Origin: Cycas panzhihuaensis
Lineage: Eukaryota; Cycadophyta
Assembly (NCBI GenBank): GCA_023213395.1
Contig: CM041465.1
Location: 117,683,741-117,747,740, forward strand
Direction of reading: 5' to 3'
DNA length: 64,000 nt
This document shows positions 1-11,735 of this stretch, one piece after another. A model generated the notes under the pieces. That model was not told the DNA's origin. It saw only the letters and a list, made by a program, of their open reading frames with translations, and searched no databases. Position 1 is the stretch's first letter. The number at the start of each line of letters is the position of its first letter. The translations under genes were made by a program, and so were the position numbers.

Positions 1-855
1 GGGGAGCTCCCCTCCGCTCCCACCTGTCAGTCCCTGTGAGGAACTGGGCTACCTCCCTATGTGCTGCCTTGGTGGTAGGCAACGCTCCCAGTCTCACAGG
101 TCTCCCTGTTGCTGGTACCCCCAGGATCCGCCTGATGTCTCCTGGGGTGATCGTGATGTCGCCTATCTGAGGCAAGTGGAATACATGCCTCCTCCTGTCC
201 TAGTGTGACACTATGTCAACCAGGAGCCTCTGGTCTGACACGAACTGGGGGGTCTTGAGAGCCTTGTACAGGCCACACCTCTTCAGAGTCACCTTATCCT
301 CCTGGGACACCATCTCCAAGTAGCTCAGAATCAGCATGCCGATGTTTTCGCGATTATCCACCGTGATAACTGCCTGTAATCATCAAAAGTCAGTCTCCTA
401 GTAGTCATCTAGGCTCCTAGCTGTCTGTCTGATTGTCCTTTCTGGTTTTCGGGGGCTGTTTGGCCTCTTTTCTATTTTTTTCTAGTTTTTTGTCTGCGTA
501 CCGCTCCAAATTTAGCGGTAGCACTAAATTTGGAGTGGGTCCCGTGGCGATCGCTCCTCTGCAGCGATCCCGTGGCCAAGATCACTTGCATCGCCAACAA
601 CCCCTAAAAGGGGCTTTCGTGAAAAATTAAAATTTATTTTGTGGTGGACCCCCATGGGACGCAGCGGGACTAGGGCTCCCTAATGCCCAGGTCCCCGCCT
701 CTTTCTGGGTCCAATTTGGACTCCGAGAGGCCTCCAATTTCCCATAAGGGGCATAAAAAGCATTAAAAATTAATTAAAAAGCATTAAATTTTGAACTTTG
801 AGATGGTAAGGGTTTCGTGAGATCCACTCACTAGATCTAGCCTGACTGTCGCCAT
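1..855 (-). pseudogene. E1 plant mobile domain (PMD) gene, exons 1 and part of 2
   Basis: Antisense to E1. Exon 1 (832-855) gives eight codons, MATVRLDL, followed by a GTGAGT donor (826-831). Intron 1 is 374-831 and ends TTACAG. Exon 2 begins at 373 and runs off the window. Its translation carries the PMD hallmark (HVFHLP, then a TITPGDI stretch) and aligns with the T1 and F copies. PMD proteins (MAIN/MAIL1 family and transposon relatives) are nuclear in plants, and the domain also occurs in mobile elements. The codon before DRRRHVFHLP is TAG where T1 has TGG, so this copy is broken at least once. Splicing is inferred from conservation across copies. Confidence 0.72.
504..535 (-). promoter_or_regulatory. 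Intron-1 hairpin, E1 copy
   Basis: A perfect 12-bp inverted repeat (CTCCAAATTTAG / CTAAATTTGGAG) with an 8-nt loop lies about 296 nt from the donor of PMD intron 1. T1 (16107-16136) and F (62504-62535) have hairpins at the same place with different stem sequences, still fully paired. Function unknown. Confidence 0.7.
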
Positions 856-1549
856 CCCGTCCCCGCGGTCATAACGACTATCTCTGCGCTCAGATCTGAC
901 GGTCAGATCGTCTCCTGCGTGCCTCCGAAGTCAAGTAGCGCTCTGCGTCGTAAGGAAAAGGCTCTGGTTTCGCACGAGAGCCGGTGAAAATGAATTTGAT
1001 TTTCATTGGTTTTCCTTATATAGGCAGGGGCCCCGACGGGCACTTCCTCTGTTTCTGGCTCCGCGACAGTCGTTGGGACCATCTCGTTGCCCTGATAGCC
1101 TTTGCCTTCTGGCCCTGTCACCCATTATGCTCCATGGATGCCCTTTTTGCCTTCTCTTGCGAGGGCATTTATGGCGCCTCATTATCGCACTTTTGCTAGA
1201 GCCCTTCTGCATCGTTTTACGCGCTACTCCCGTGCATGCCCGAGTTTATACTCATTTGGCTCATTTCGCTGCCCTGGACTCATTTTTGCAGCCATTTTTC
1301 GCCCCTGGGGTCCCCAAAGGAAATGCTCCCCAGTCCGGGAGCATGTTTTGCTTCCCAAAGCAACCTTTGGCACTCGAGGGCGTCTTTTCTCGACCCACTC
1401 TTAGCCAGTGGCCGGATTGCTTGCTTTCGTTCTCGGGTAACCTCATTGCTAGGTCCTCCTACCCTTCTCAGCCACCTTTTTGCTCGCCATTTGAGTCTTT
1501 CTTTTACTTTCATTGCTATTTGTTTGCTACCAGAGTTTAGTATTTAGAC
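856..1549. promoter_or_regulatory. E1 divergent intergenic region between PMD and aRH
   Basis: This stretch separates the start of PMD exon 1 (leftward) from the aRH start (rightward). It holds the PMD TATA box (1014-1023, minus). The open frames here (for example 1073-1540, plus) are leucine/proline/cysteine rich and do not stay aligned and open in F, so I read it as 5' leader and promoter DNA rather than coding. Confidence 0.5.
1014..1023 (-). promoter_or_regulatory. TATA box of the E1 PMD gene
   Basis: CTATATAAGG on the minus strand, about 160 bp upstream of the exon 1 ATG at 855. The same box occurs at 15656-15665 (T1) and 62002-62012 (F) with nearly the same spacing. Promoter role is inferred. 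Confidence 0.6.
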
Positions 1550-1972
1550 ATGTCTCTTCTCGTTTTTGCTGATGGTGGAAGTCGCGGCAACCCTGGACCT
1601 TCCACCACTGCTTGGATTCTTCGCAGCCCCTCCGGACACGATTTCTTGTGTTCCGGGGTCTTTCTTCCTGAGGCTACCAATAACGAAGCCAAGTACACGG
1701 CCGTTATTGAAGCCCTAACCGATGTTCTCCGTTTCCATCGCGGGTCCATCGTGTTGTTTTGCGATTCCCAAGTCGTGGTGTCCCATCTCACCCAGGTTTA
1801 CTAGGTGTGATGCCCTCACCTGAGAACCCTCGCGTCTGCCACTAGGTCTCTTCTAGCTTATTTCTCGTCAGTGGATATTCATCATATCCCTAGGCACCTC
1901 AATGCTGAGGCCGACAGCCTCGTCTGCCTCATCTTTGAGCGTCGCCTCCCTCTTCTAGATGACCGCCCCTGA
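1550..1972 (+). pseudogene. E1 additional RNase H (aRH)
   Basis: About 140 codons in the sense direction of E1, separate from the RNase H that follows RT. All four catalytic-type acidic positions are visible: D in ADGGSRGNPGP, E in ATNNEAKY, D in CDSQVV and D in LNAEADSL. RNase H of this type degrades the RNA strand of RNA/DNA hybrids; Tat elements are known to carry such a second copy. In-frame stops TAG (1802-1804) and TGA (1808-1810) interrupt it. The final TGA (1970-1972) matches the end in T1. The ATG matches the starts in A and F. Confidence 0.82.
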
Positions 1973-2224
1973 GGCTTGCCTGGCCAGCCCGTGCCCAAGT
2001 CTCTGGTTGCTGTTAGTTAGATTGCTTGCTCTATTTGCTGGATGCCCTCCTACTTCACATTGCACTTTGGTAACGGAGGCATCCCCTTTTACTTGCTCAT
2101 TTCGCCATGGTCGATGTTGGGCGACGCGTGGCGACCCCACGTTGTCCTCGTCTCCGTATCCCTTGTCCACGCATTTCGCCATGACACTCGCTTACGCCCT
2201 TGGTCCACGTGCTGCTCTTTATTG

Positions 2225-2420
<196 letters not shown>

Positions 2421-2498
2421 TGTGCTACTTATACTTTTGATTGTCGGCATTCGCCATCACGTTACGCCCGAGCGGTTGAGGCTCACGCCATAAGCGAT

Positions 2499-4981
2499 GT
2501 TTCACCATCGGGAATAGACTCGAGATGCATCGACGTAGGTTTGTTCAGGTATATTTTCTTACTTTTCTTACCCATGTTTGATTAAGATTATTTAGAATAG
2601 GTTGCTTGACATGTGCCTGCCTGCACACATTGCTTTTCTACTTGCTCATAATGCATGTGCCTATGGCACACCATCAGCCTATGACGACTCACAGCGGGGG
2701 CATTCCTTAATGAATGCTACACCCCGTATGGTGCACAACCACCCACGTTGTCTCCACGGTCTCCCGAGATGTTTCCGTCAGTCATATTTGCTCTTGTTAC
2801 GACATATTGCTTATGTTGCAGTCCTTCTTAAGTCTAATTTAATCCTTAGTTAGGACTCCGTGTATTATTTCAGATACTTGCCCACTGCCTGGGCATTCCC
2901 TCAGCTGCTCTAACTCATGTTTAGCCTTCGTTTTTACCTCAAAACCTGGTATTTCTGCTCATTTTTCTCTTTTCTTGATTCCAGGCTGATACTGCTGTAA
3001 ACTTAGTGGTACCGTAGAGTTTGTCGCGGTATCGCAGAGTTTGCCGTGGTACGATTGTTTGAAATTTAAAAAAAAGAGAACCACGCGACAGTTTCCATTT
3101 TTTTCGCAAAACTGTCATGTGGCATTGTTTGATTCGAGTCGCCTTGACATCCCCAATGTTCACCTGCTGTGAACAGAGGGGATAAAGGGGTTTTGCTCCC
3201 TATTTTTTGAGATCTTTTGCCCATTTTTTAAACTTCTAAGGTCAATTTCTAACTTTAACACAAGAAAAACACACAGAAACAGAAAACTTCATACACAGCA
3301 ACTGGAAAAGGTGAAGTGGGCTGCCATCAGCTAGATTTTGCAGGGCCATTGCTACCCCCTACTGCTCTCCATAGCAAGCTCCATTCTTCTTTGCAAGTGC
3401 TCAAGGATTCAAGAGACTTCTTCACTCAAAAAGTTGCTTCAAGAGCCAACTTTCAGCTCCTAACTTGCAAGGAGTTTCCTTCACCCATACTCTTATAAGA
3501 ACTACTCATAACCAGTCCCTATATGTTGTCTATTGCTGCTGTTCCAAGTGGCAAAGTGCATGCTTGATCTCCCCCATACAAGGTACTTCTTGTCTTTACT
3601 TACAAAGTAGTCCATTTCTTTTTTCTATTTTATTTCTTTTGTTTCTAAATGAATGTGGTCCTAGTTAGCTACAGTTCTCCCCATAGTGTTACTCTAGATT
3701 AGAGGTACCTTCCCAGTGTTTCTTTAGAGCCCCTCCATTTTCCCTAAGCTATCTCTTTCACCCTTTCCTTAGTTAGCCAGTGTAAAGGTGTACATACGAG
3801 GATTTGAGGGAGGTCGGCGAGGTTCTGTCCCCCATTACTGTCCTTCTCCCCAAGGGTTTCGTCCCTTGTCCTCTTTCCCTTTGCCATTCGCGCTTTCTTA
3901 GGGAACGGGCTAAGGGAGTTTAGGAGATTTAGTTAGAACATTCTGATTGGCATGAATACCCGTCACTACTTCATTGCCAACTAGTTTTTCTTCCCCAAGT
4001 TCCGTGGAGGTCTCCCATGGGTAGTTAGCCATCTCGAGGCTATACTCAGTTCCATTTCGTATATTTTCATGGTACATGGTGGTGTGAGTGTTTCTTGTAT
4101 GCTATTATCTCATTCGGTTATATTCCTATGCTTAGCTTAGATCTTAGTTTCAGTTGACTTCAGTTTATATATCTATATATTTCTTGGTATATCTTGTGCC
4201 CTCTCTCCCAAGAGTAAGGTGTCTTCTTACTTGTTTGCAGGATCGCGCATTAGCGGAGTGATACGTGGGACGAGCCCATTGCCAATCAGTTCCTCGCTTA
4301 GTACCTCTCTTCTTTAGTTTCAAGCTTTTTTCGTTTCATTTGGTTTTGCATGCTCAAGGGGAGGTAAGTGAACCCCTCTTCCATCACATCCGGCAACCAC
4401 CGCCGATCGGCATTGCATGCGCGGAGAACGGAGAAAGAATGAGCGAGACTTAGAGAGACAAGCCATACCTCCATTCAAGCGCTGGATCTAGGTATTCCCC
4501 TTGCTTCCTATGTGTCCCCTTTTTCGTTGTTTCCCTTTCATGCATTTGTCTGAATAGATAGGGAATGGTAAAAGAACATAAAGGATAAAAGGGAAAACAT
4601 TCATCTTTTCTACATTATTTCTTGCTTTATATAGCATAGCATAGATAGTTTGCTTGCATCGTATCCGAGCCTTCCTTCCGTCGCACCTTTCATCACGTTT
4701 GCTTGCACGTTAGTGGTTGCCCTTCCCTTCGTTGCCTTCTCATTGCCTTGAGAAGACGCAACGCGCAAGGCATTCCCTCTCCCTCCTGGCCATCTGAAGG
4801 GTAGGAAGGCCTTGTTTTGCATGGCTACCTGGAAGCAACCAGGTACCTTACAGTCCCGAATCCACGCTCCGGTGCACGGACACCCTGCAAGGTGAGGTCC
4901 TCGCTGCCTAGCTTAGTTAGCATAGTGTATTCTTATATCTTTTGCTAGACGTAGGATCGTCGCCCCGTAGCGAGCGTTTCA
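2499..4981 (+). repeat. E1 3' LTR
   Basis: It starts TGTTTC just after a segment that aligns with the T1 sequence before its LTR, and ends GCGTTTCA, aligning with GCGTCCA of T1. Length is about 2.48 kb against 2.57-2.58 kb in T1. It contains the conserved GAGGTAAGTG block near 4355, a perfect plant 5' splice-site consensus. The polypurine tract expected just before it is degenerate. No reading frame of note. Confidence 0.78.
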
Positions 4982-7900
4982 GAGGGTGATTTAAATCTTA
5001 AGAGAAATTGAATTAAAAAATTATATAGGAGGTCCAATCGGATTCCCAAGGGCACATTGAATTGACCTAGGCTAATGTGGGGGGTTAGGCCCACCAAGTA
5101 AGGTGGAAAAAAGCCATTTTAGCCATTAGAGATACGATTAGGACAACAAATAATCATATCGTAGATAAATCTATAGTACCATAAATATATCTATAGTAGC
5201 ATGATTTGCTCTGTGGTACCACTTTCTGTACTAAAAATAGTAGTGGTGCAGTAGTAGACTATGAAAAGGGGGCCCAAAACCTTGTCTTAAGGCCACTCTA
5301 ACTCCCAAAGTCAATTCTAAGACCTAGAATGAGGACCAACTAATAATAATAGGGGAGGAAACAAGGTAAAATAAATAAGAATAAGTTTAAAAAGGAGTTG
5401 TAGGGATGTGGAGAGGTCCCCTTTCCAACCAACGGGCCAACATGGGGGGATCTAAGGCCATTAGACCAAAGTCCTAGTCATCATTGGTCTAAAGGGGGCA
5501 CAGGTAAGCTAAATATACAAGTAAGCACATGTCTAATAATTGCCCAATGCATCATAATAATATAACACATGTAATGGAAAGTGAAGATGGCGACACGTAC
5601 CTATACTTACCTATGTCATCGTGTTCAAAGGGGAAGCGGTAAGAAGGGAAAAGTCCTTTTGTTGGTTTATTGACTTTCCTTCCTAAGGGAGGAAACAAGG
5701 AACATGTTTTTTCAACTTACTTTCTTATGTTCATGCAAATAAAGAAGGAGAACAAGGTCCTATCATTTCCACACAAGAAGGGGGGACAAAGGATGAAGAT
5801 GTGAGTATGTGTATGCTCCTTTTATATTTACTTTTCATGAATGTAAATATGCAAGTAGAAAGCTACAATCTTCATGCAAACACAAACAAGTTTCTTTTAG
5901 GGAAGAAGGGGACAAACTAAGGAAAAAAGAGGGAGAGAAGAGTTGGAGGAAGTGCACCAAGGAGTATGTCAGTTGGTAACGTGTTGCACCCTTCTTCTCA
6001 CATTCCCTTTACTTGTGGCCTTACATTCCAAATTATGGTAGATGTTGTAGTTATGGCCATGAAAAGGGGCTTCCTTACCTTCCTTGAAGTATTCTATGAA
6101 ATAAGAAACTTAAAATAAAGAACCAAAGGAAAATAAATACCAAAAGAGAGACGTACTTATTTGGCATAAAGTAATCTTGCTTGCTTGGGAAGAGCTTTGT
6201 CTTTCATACGAATAAAACCTTTTTAAAACAAATAGGTGCATGCATATACATGTATATATTGGCATGTGTATGTGCCTTACCAAAGTGGAAAATAAAGTTT
6301 GCTTTATACCCTCAAATAAAGGAATGAAATGATGTGTGATTCTCCTTATACACAATAATATCCAACAAAACTTATTAGGAAGAAATAGGGGATTTAAGAA
6401 TGAAGAAGAGGGTGGCCTCAAAATGGCTAGCTCCCTTAAGTGAACCACCTCCTATGTGCTTGGGTATTTCATAAGAAAATTAGATGGAGATTAAGAGGTC
6501 TCAAGTAAACTTAAAATCAAAGCAACTTGCAAGAGGTTCCAAATGTTGTAAAAGTTATAAATGTTGAAAATGTTGTAACTCTTACAAAGTTTGCACAGCT
6601 TACAAAAACGTATAGGAAATGTAAATATCATGGAGAGCACTAGTAAATTATATATATATATATATATATATATCAGTTGAATGCAACTGTTGTAATTGCT
6701 ACAAATGCTATAATCAAATCTGAGACCCACACCTGAAGGGATACCCTAGCTTGTAGAGTAGATATGGTGTAGAAAACTTTGGGAAGCAAGGGGCTACCCT
6801 GGACGAAACAACATTAGGAATCGGGACCCTATCCATTGGATCCTCTTCTCCTTCTCCAAAGTGTCTAAAATCCATCCAACCATTAGCTAGAGGAGGACCC
6901 AAGGGGTTGATGGTAAGAGCCAATGAAGAAAGGAAGGGTTTGCCTTCCTTTGGATGTCAATGAAGAGTAGAAATATGCACGAAAATGTATAATAAGAAAT
7001 ACTACTAATGAAATAAACTTATTGAAGGAAAAAAAATAGCAGAAATAGACCTATTTTCAATCATATGTATTAGCCAAAATAAATGTTACCTCATTAACAA
7101 GCATGCAGAGCTAGGAACCCTACTTGTTGGGTGAGGAAGGGACTCTTTGGAAGGGAGAAAGAGCTTTTAAATGTTGGAATTTTTACCACTACTGCTAGAC
7201 TAAGCACAATAGAGGAGGAACCTGCTGAGAGAGATCTCCTTTAGACCTGCATATTAGGGTTTTTACCCTTACAAAAAAGAAGTATAAAGAAGGAGAATGC
7301 AAGTAGGAGAGGAGAGGTAATTTTTTGTTCCTTACAGAGCCAAAAGGGACAAAATGAACTCGAAATTGGGTTTTTATGACCTAATTAGGGTTTTTGAGTG
7401 ATTAGGGTTCACTATAGGTGGGAAGAGACTCTCTGCCATGTGTTAGCTTTGCAATAAATGTGAAAGTAGCAATTGTCTACCTACAACAGTTTATGGATTG
7501 TTGCCCCATGAAAAACTTCACGGTACCACAATTATTGATGCAGTATAATAAATATTATCATGATACAGGCTAAACATATGGAAAAATAAAAAATAACCTA
7601 AGAGATCCCTCAAAACTTTAGTCCTAGGGTGCAATGATAAGGCTTGCTAGATTGGTAAGAGTTTTAAAGGACCTTTAGGCAGTGGTGGGGCCTCTTAAAT
7701 ATGCAAAAAGGTGGAAAATAGGCCCCAACAAGGATGCAAAAGTGTGAAAAAGGGGTAATTGAGCCCAAATAATATCTTAGGGATTATGTAAGAGGCTAAA
7801 CATGAGTCAGAGTGGGATGCAGGGGCTAACAAGTACCCAAGAGTGTTAGGAAGTATTCTTTAGAGTTATATGGTGCCATCTCATAGGTTGGATCACAATC

Positions 7901-8078
7901 ATTAGTACAAAATAGGCAAGCAAAATAAACATCAGAACTACCTATGTAACAATGTCACACCAATGTAACCATAAATCATCTCACCATGTCATGAAACAAG
8001 CATCGGGAGGGGTAGAGATGTATACATATGCCTACCTGAGAGGCACTATCCATGTTCATTCCTAGTAGCTGGGAAACA
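4982..8078 (-). repeat. B: Tat LTR, 5' LTR or solo LTR
   Basis: The right end is CTGGGAAACA at 8078, the same terminus as the T1 and F LTRs. The block GGGGCTTCCTTACCTTCC (near 6066) is shared with every other Tat LTR. The left end begins GAGGGT, matching about 20 bp inside the LTR of A (GAGGGTATCAAAC when reversed); E1 separates it from the missing tip. No polypurine tract follows on the right, so it is not a 3' LTR; it is a 5' LTR or solo LTR. AT-rich and decayed. ORFs at 6110-6448 and 6491-6730 show no known domain. Confidence 0.65.
6649..6673. repeat. (TA)n microsatellite
   Basis: About 12 TA units inside LTR B. Confidence 0.9.
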
Positions 8079-9171
8079 GTAGACGAGTAAGGTTGTATCA
8101 TAACAAAGAGGTACTATTCTCCTTTTTCAATTTACTTTTCTCATTTCTTTTAAATCATTCCAATTTTAGTTTCTTTTGATTTGGAAATATTATGGGGAAG
8201 GTAAGGAAGCCCCCCTTCTACAATTTGGGATATGAAGTTATCAACAAGGGAGACATAAAAAGAAGGAGCATGCTACCTCGCCAACCATCGTGTTTCTTGG
8301 TGTATCTCTTCCAAACCTTCTCCACTTCATCACTTTATCACCATTTCCCAAAACGAAATCTGCATATATACACATGTGGATAAGAGCTTTCCTTTTGTAC
8401 ATTTGCACTTGTGGGAAGGACAAAGGAAATATCTATGTGTATATGCATCATTGCTCCCCTTTTCCTTGCCCTTCTGAAAAAAAACAAAATAGAAACAAAA
8501 CTTCCCCATTCTTATCTAAACATGCATATGTATTTATAAGGTAGAAAGTAAAAACTCTAGGTTTAACACACCCCCTTTTACATTAAAAGAAGCTTCCCCC
8601 TTCTCTCTACCTATGATTTATATGTGCATGCATGAAGGGATGCAGTACGAATAGGTGCATCTTCTCTTTATAAAGGAAGGAAAAGATTAGGGGAAGTTGC
8701 TTCCATTTAGAAATATCATTTCTTTCTTTTTCGTTTTACATACTTACCTATATCTTGCACATAGACATGTATGTATTTTCTTTCATTTTAAAAAGAAGTA
8801 TTGGAAACATAGAGTTACATTAATCATTTGTTTTCTTCCCTTCCTTTACTTCATTAAACTAATTTCATTAAATAAAAAGGAAAAGAGTAAGATTAGAAAG
8901 CAAGTGTACATAGTTTGCATATATTTTTAAAGTAAAGATTTCGATCTTCAAGGCCTTCTATCTCATTTTACATAAGTTATTATATTTTTGAAATAAGGAA
9001 CAACTCTAGCCCCTCTTGTATAATTGAACAAGACAAAAACTTTACACTAAAATTAGCCCTAAAGGTAAACCCTTTAGGTGGCCAAAGAAACAAACCTAGA
9101 CCCTTATTCCCTCAAGCTTGTCTCTCATATATATCAAATTCCATCCTCTTCTAAGAACCTTCCATTCCTCT
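8079..9171 (+). repeat. A 5' LTR, middle segment
   Basis: It aligns without gaps at the junction with the A 3' LTR from about 54990 onward, including the GGGAAGGTAAGGAAGCCCC block (8192 here, 55112 there). Its left end is the insertion point of LTR B, and its right end is cut by copia element Cop. The first 1.8 kb of this LTR would lie left of the window. The ORFs here (8192-8544, 8697-8930) have near-copies at 54938-55876 only because both are LTR DNA. Confidence 0.8.
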
Positions 9172-9800
9172 TGTTGAGAATAGAAGGTCCAACCCTCTAA
9201 TAGCCACCAAGATCTATTACTTTCTTACAACTAGTTATAAAAATGAAACATACAAATTACATGTAAGTTCTTAAAACCAGAGATTATATAGTAACAAGAT
9301 AATGAAAGCCAAACATCACATGTGCACTTAATATAACGTGGTAAAATCCTAGCAGTGTGCTAGGGAAACATCCACACAGGAAAGGTAGCGATCTTTATTG
9401 CTGCAGAATGGAGAAAATAGTACATCATAGATACAGAGTACTCTCTGGAACAACAATCAGCTGCCACCCTCTTCACTATACATTGCATAACATTACAACA
9501 TAATAAGAAAAGCCCTAAAATGGGCTACATGAAAGGACATCCAAGACCTAAAATCTCAACCGTAGAATCTAGGGTATTTTCATTGTACTACCCTGATTCT
9601 CTTTACACTTTAATAAGGTTTATATGGTCAATTTTTTGGGTCGGAGGTTATCGCCCCCGAACCCCCTTTCTAGGCGCCCACACCCCGACCCGCCAAGGGG
9701 GGCTCCACTTATGGAACCCCCTGAGAAAGATTAGGGGGGAAAACTGCACCAAAAATAGGCCATAATTTTAGGCCTATAATTGTTGTCACAATACCCAACA
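9172..9800 (-). repeat. Cop 3' LTR
   Basis: Left copy of the Cop LTR. It differs from the right copy mainly by C/T and G/A changes. A PPT on its right marks it as the 3' LTR. Confidence 0.95.
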
Positions 9801-9813
9801 ATCTCCACCTTAA
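9801..9813 (-). promoter_or_regulatory. Cop polypurine tract
   Basis: Read on the minus strand it is AAGGTGGAGAT followed directly by the LTR start TGTTG, the usual plant copia form. It primes plus-strand DNA synthesis. Confidence 0.8.
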
Positions 9814-9856
9814 CAACAATTACCCGCTACCTTTCCTGGATCCTTCATCATCTTTT

Positions 9857-11730
9857 CTACAAGCCAAGAGAAGTCAAACACCATTTGAACTTCTCTAATG
9901 GTACTAGTTTAGTGAATATATCAGCACAATTCTGATTGGTGTGAATCTTCTCAAGTGCCACTCCACCTGCTTCCACAACCTGTCTAACAAAATGGTACTT
10001 TAGAGCAATATACTTTGTTCTACTGTGATAAGCTGGATTCTTGGCTAGGTAAATAGCACTTTGACTGTCACAAAATACCTTTACATTTTCCTGTCTCCTT
10101 CCAAGCTCAACCAATAGACCCTGTAACCAGATTGCTTCTTTACAAGCATGTGTTGCAGCAACATATTCAGCTTCTGTGGTTGATAGTGCAATTGTGCTCT
10201 GTAATTTGGACATCCAACTAACTGGACCATTTGCAAGAGTGAAAATATAACCTGAAGTAGACCTTCTTTTGTCTAAATCTCCTACAAAATCTGAATTGAC
10301 ATATCCACAAACCTAATTTCCTGTACCTCTAAAGATGATGGAGTAATCACTAGTGCCTCTCAAATACTGAAGCACCCATTTCACTGCAGCCCAATGCTCC
10401 TTTCCTGGTTTTGCCATAAACCTGCTAACTACACCGACTGCATGTGAAATATCAGGTCTTATACATACCATGGCATACATTAAACTTCCTACTACACTAG
10501 CATAAGGCACACGAGATATATAAGCCTTTTCTTCTTCACTACTAGGACTCATATTAGATGAAAGCTTGAAGTTTTCACATTTGCCATCCCAAACCTGGTT
10601 AGCACCTTCTCCACATATTTCTGCTATGATAACCATAGCTTACCACTTTTCCTGTCTCTGTGTATCTCCATGCCTAAGATTTGTTTTGCAGCTCCTAGAT
10701 CCTTCATATCAAAAGTCCTAGCCAATTGAGCCTTTAGCTTGTTGATTTCTACCATGCTTTTGCTGACAACTACCATATCATCAACATATAACACCAAGAT
10801 AATGAATAAGCCATTGTCCATAAATTTGAAGTAAACACAATGATCATACTCACTTCTTTTGAAATTTTGGTTCTCCATGAAGGCATCAAACTTCTTGTAC
10901 CACTGCCTGGGTGATTGCTTCAGGCCATACAATGATTTCCTAAGCCTGCAAACAAGTCTTTTCCTACCATCTTGTACAAACCCCTCTGGTTGATCCATAT
11001 AAATCTCCTCATCTAAATCTCCATGTAGAAAAGCTATTTTTACATCTAACTGCTCCAACTCCAAATTGAGAGAAGCTACCAATGCTAACAACACTCGAAT
11101 TGAAATAAGTCTAACAACTGGTGAAAAGATCTCATGAAAGTCAATACCTGCTTTCTGAGCAAAGCCTTTTACCACCAGTCATGCCCTGTATTTATCAACC
11201 TTTCCATCAACATCCGTTTTCTTTTTGAAAACCCACCTGCAACCAATAGTCTTCCTACCATGTGGAAGTTCTACCAAGTCCCATGAATGATTTTCTTCAA
11301 GGCATCTATCTCTTCCTATATAGCCCTTATCCACTTCTCTCCATGGATATCATCTACTGCTTCCTAATAACATGTGGGCTCACCATCATTAGAAACTAAA
11401 GCAATAGAAATAGAAGGGTTGTACCTGTCAGGTGGATGACTGACTCATGTAGATCTTCTAACTATTGGCAGAGGAGTATCCACATGCTTCTGTGAATCTG
11501 TTGTTGATTCATCTTCAGAAAGATCTTCATGCTCTTCTGATTCCACAAATGGCTGCATTTCAAACTTAACTTGTTGATGTTCATCTTCACGCTCTGCTTT
11601 CATTTCGCCTTCTACACCATTCGATTTTACAAGGGGAGATTCATCAAATATGACATCTCTGTTAATGGTGATTTTATGGGCAGTAGGATCCCACAACCTG
11701 TATCCCTTCACACCATCCTTATCACCATAA
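9857..11730 (-). pseudogene. Cop pol: integrase tail, reverse transcriptase, RNase H
   Basis: Downstream half of the Cop polyprotein. From the right: integrase C-terminal linker (GVKGYRLWDPTAHK, then a long acidic spacer), RT_2-type reverse transcriptase (11175-10624, with DVKIAFLHGDLDEEIYM, RKSLYGLKQSPRQWY and the catalytic box LYVDDM), its C-terminal part (10636-10313), and RNase H (10213-9857, with STTEAEY, CDSQSA and NCADIFTK). The end CLTSLGL then TAG at 9857 is the normal copia C-terminus. Stops and frame breaks near 10310, 10630, 11175 and 11445 make it nonfunctional. T1 interrupts it at 11735. Confidence 0.93.
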
Positions 11731-11735
11731 ACAAC

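Noticed and set aside
8192-8383. Short ORF with GKVRKPPF, repeated near 12400, 26300 and 55110
   Set aside because: It looks like a conserved protein, but it is LTR DNA. The E1 copy has a stop in the motif, and the conserved part is a splice-donor-like DNA word.
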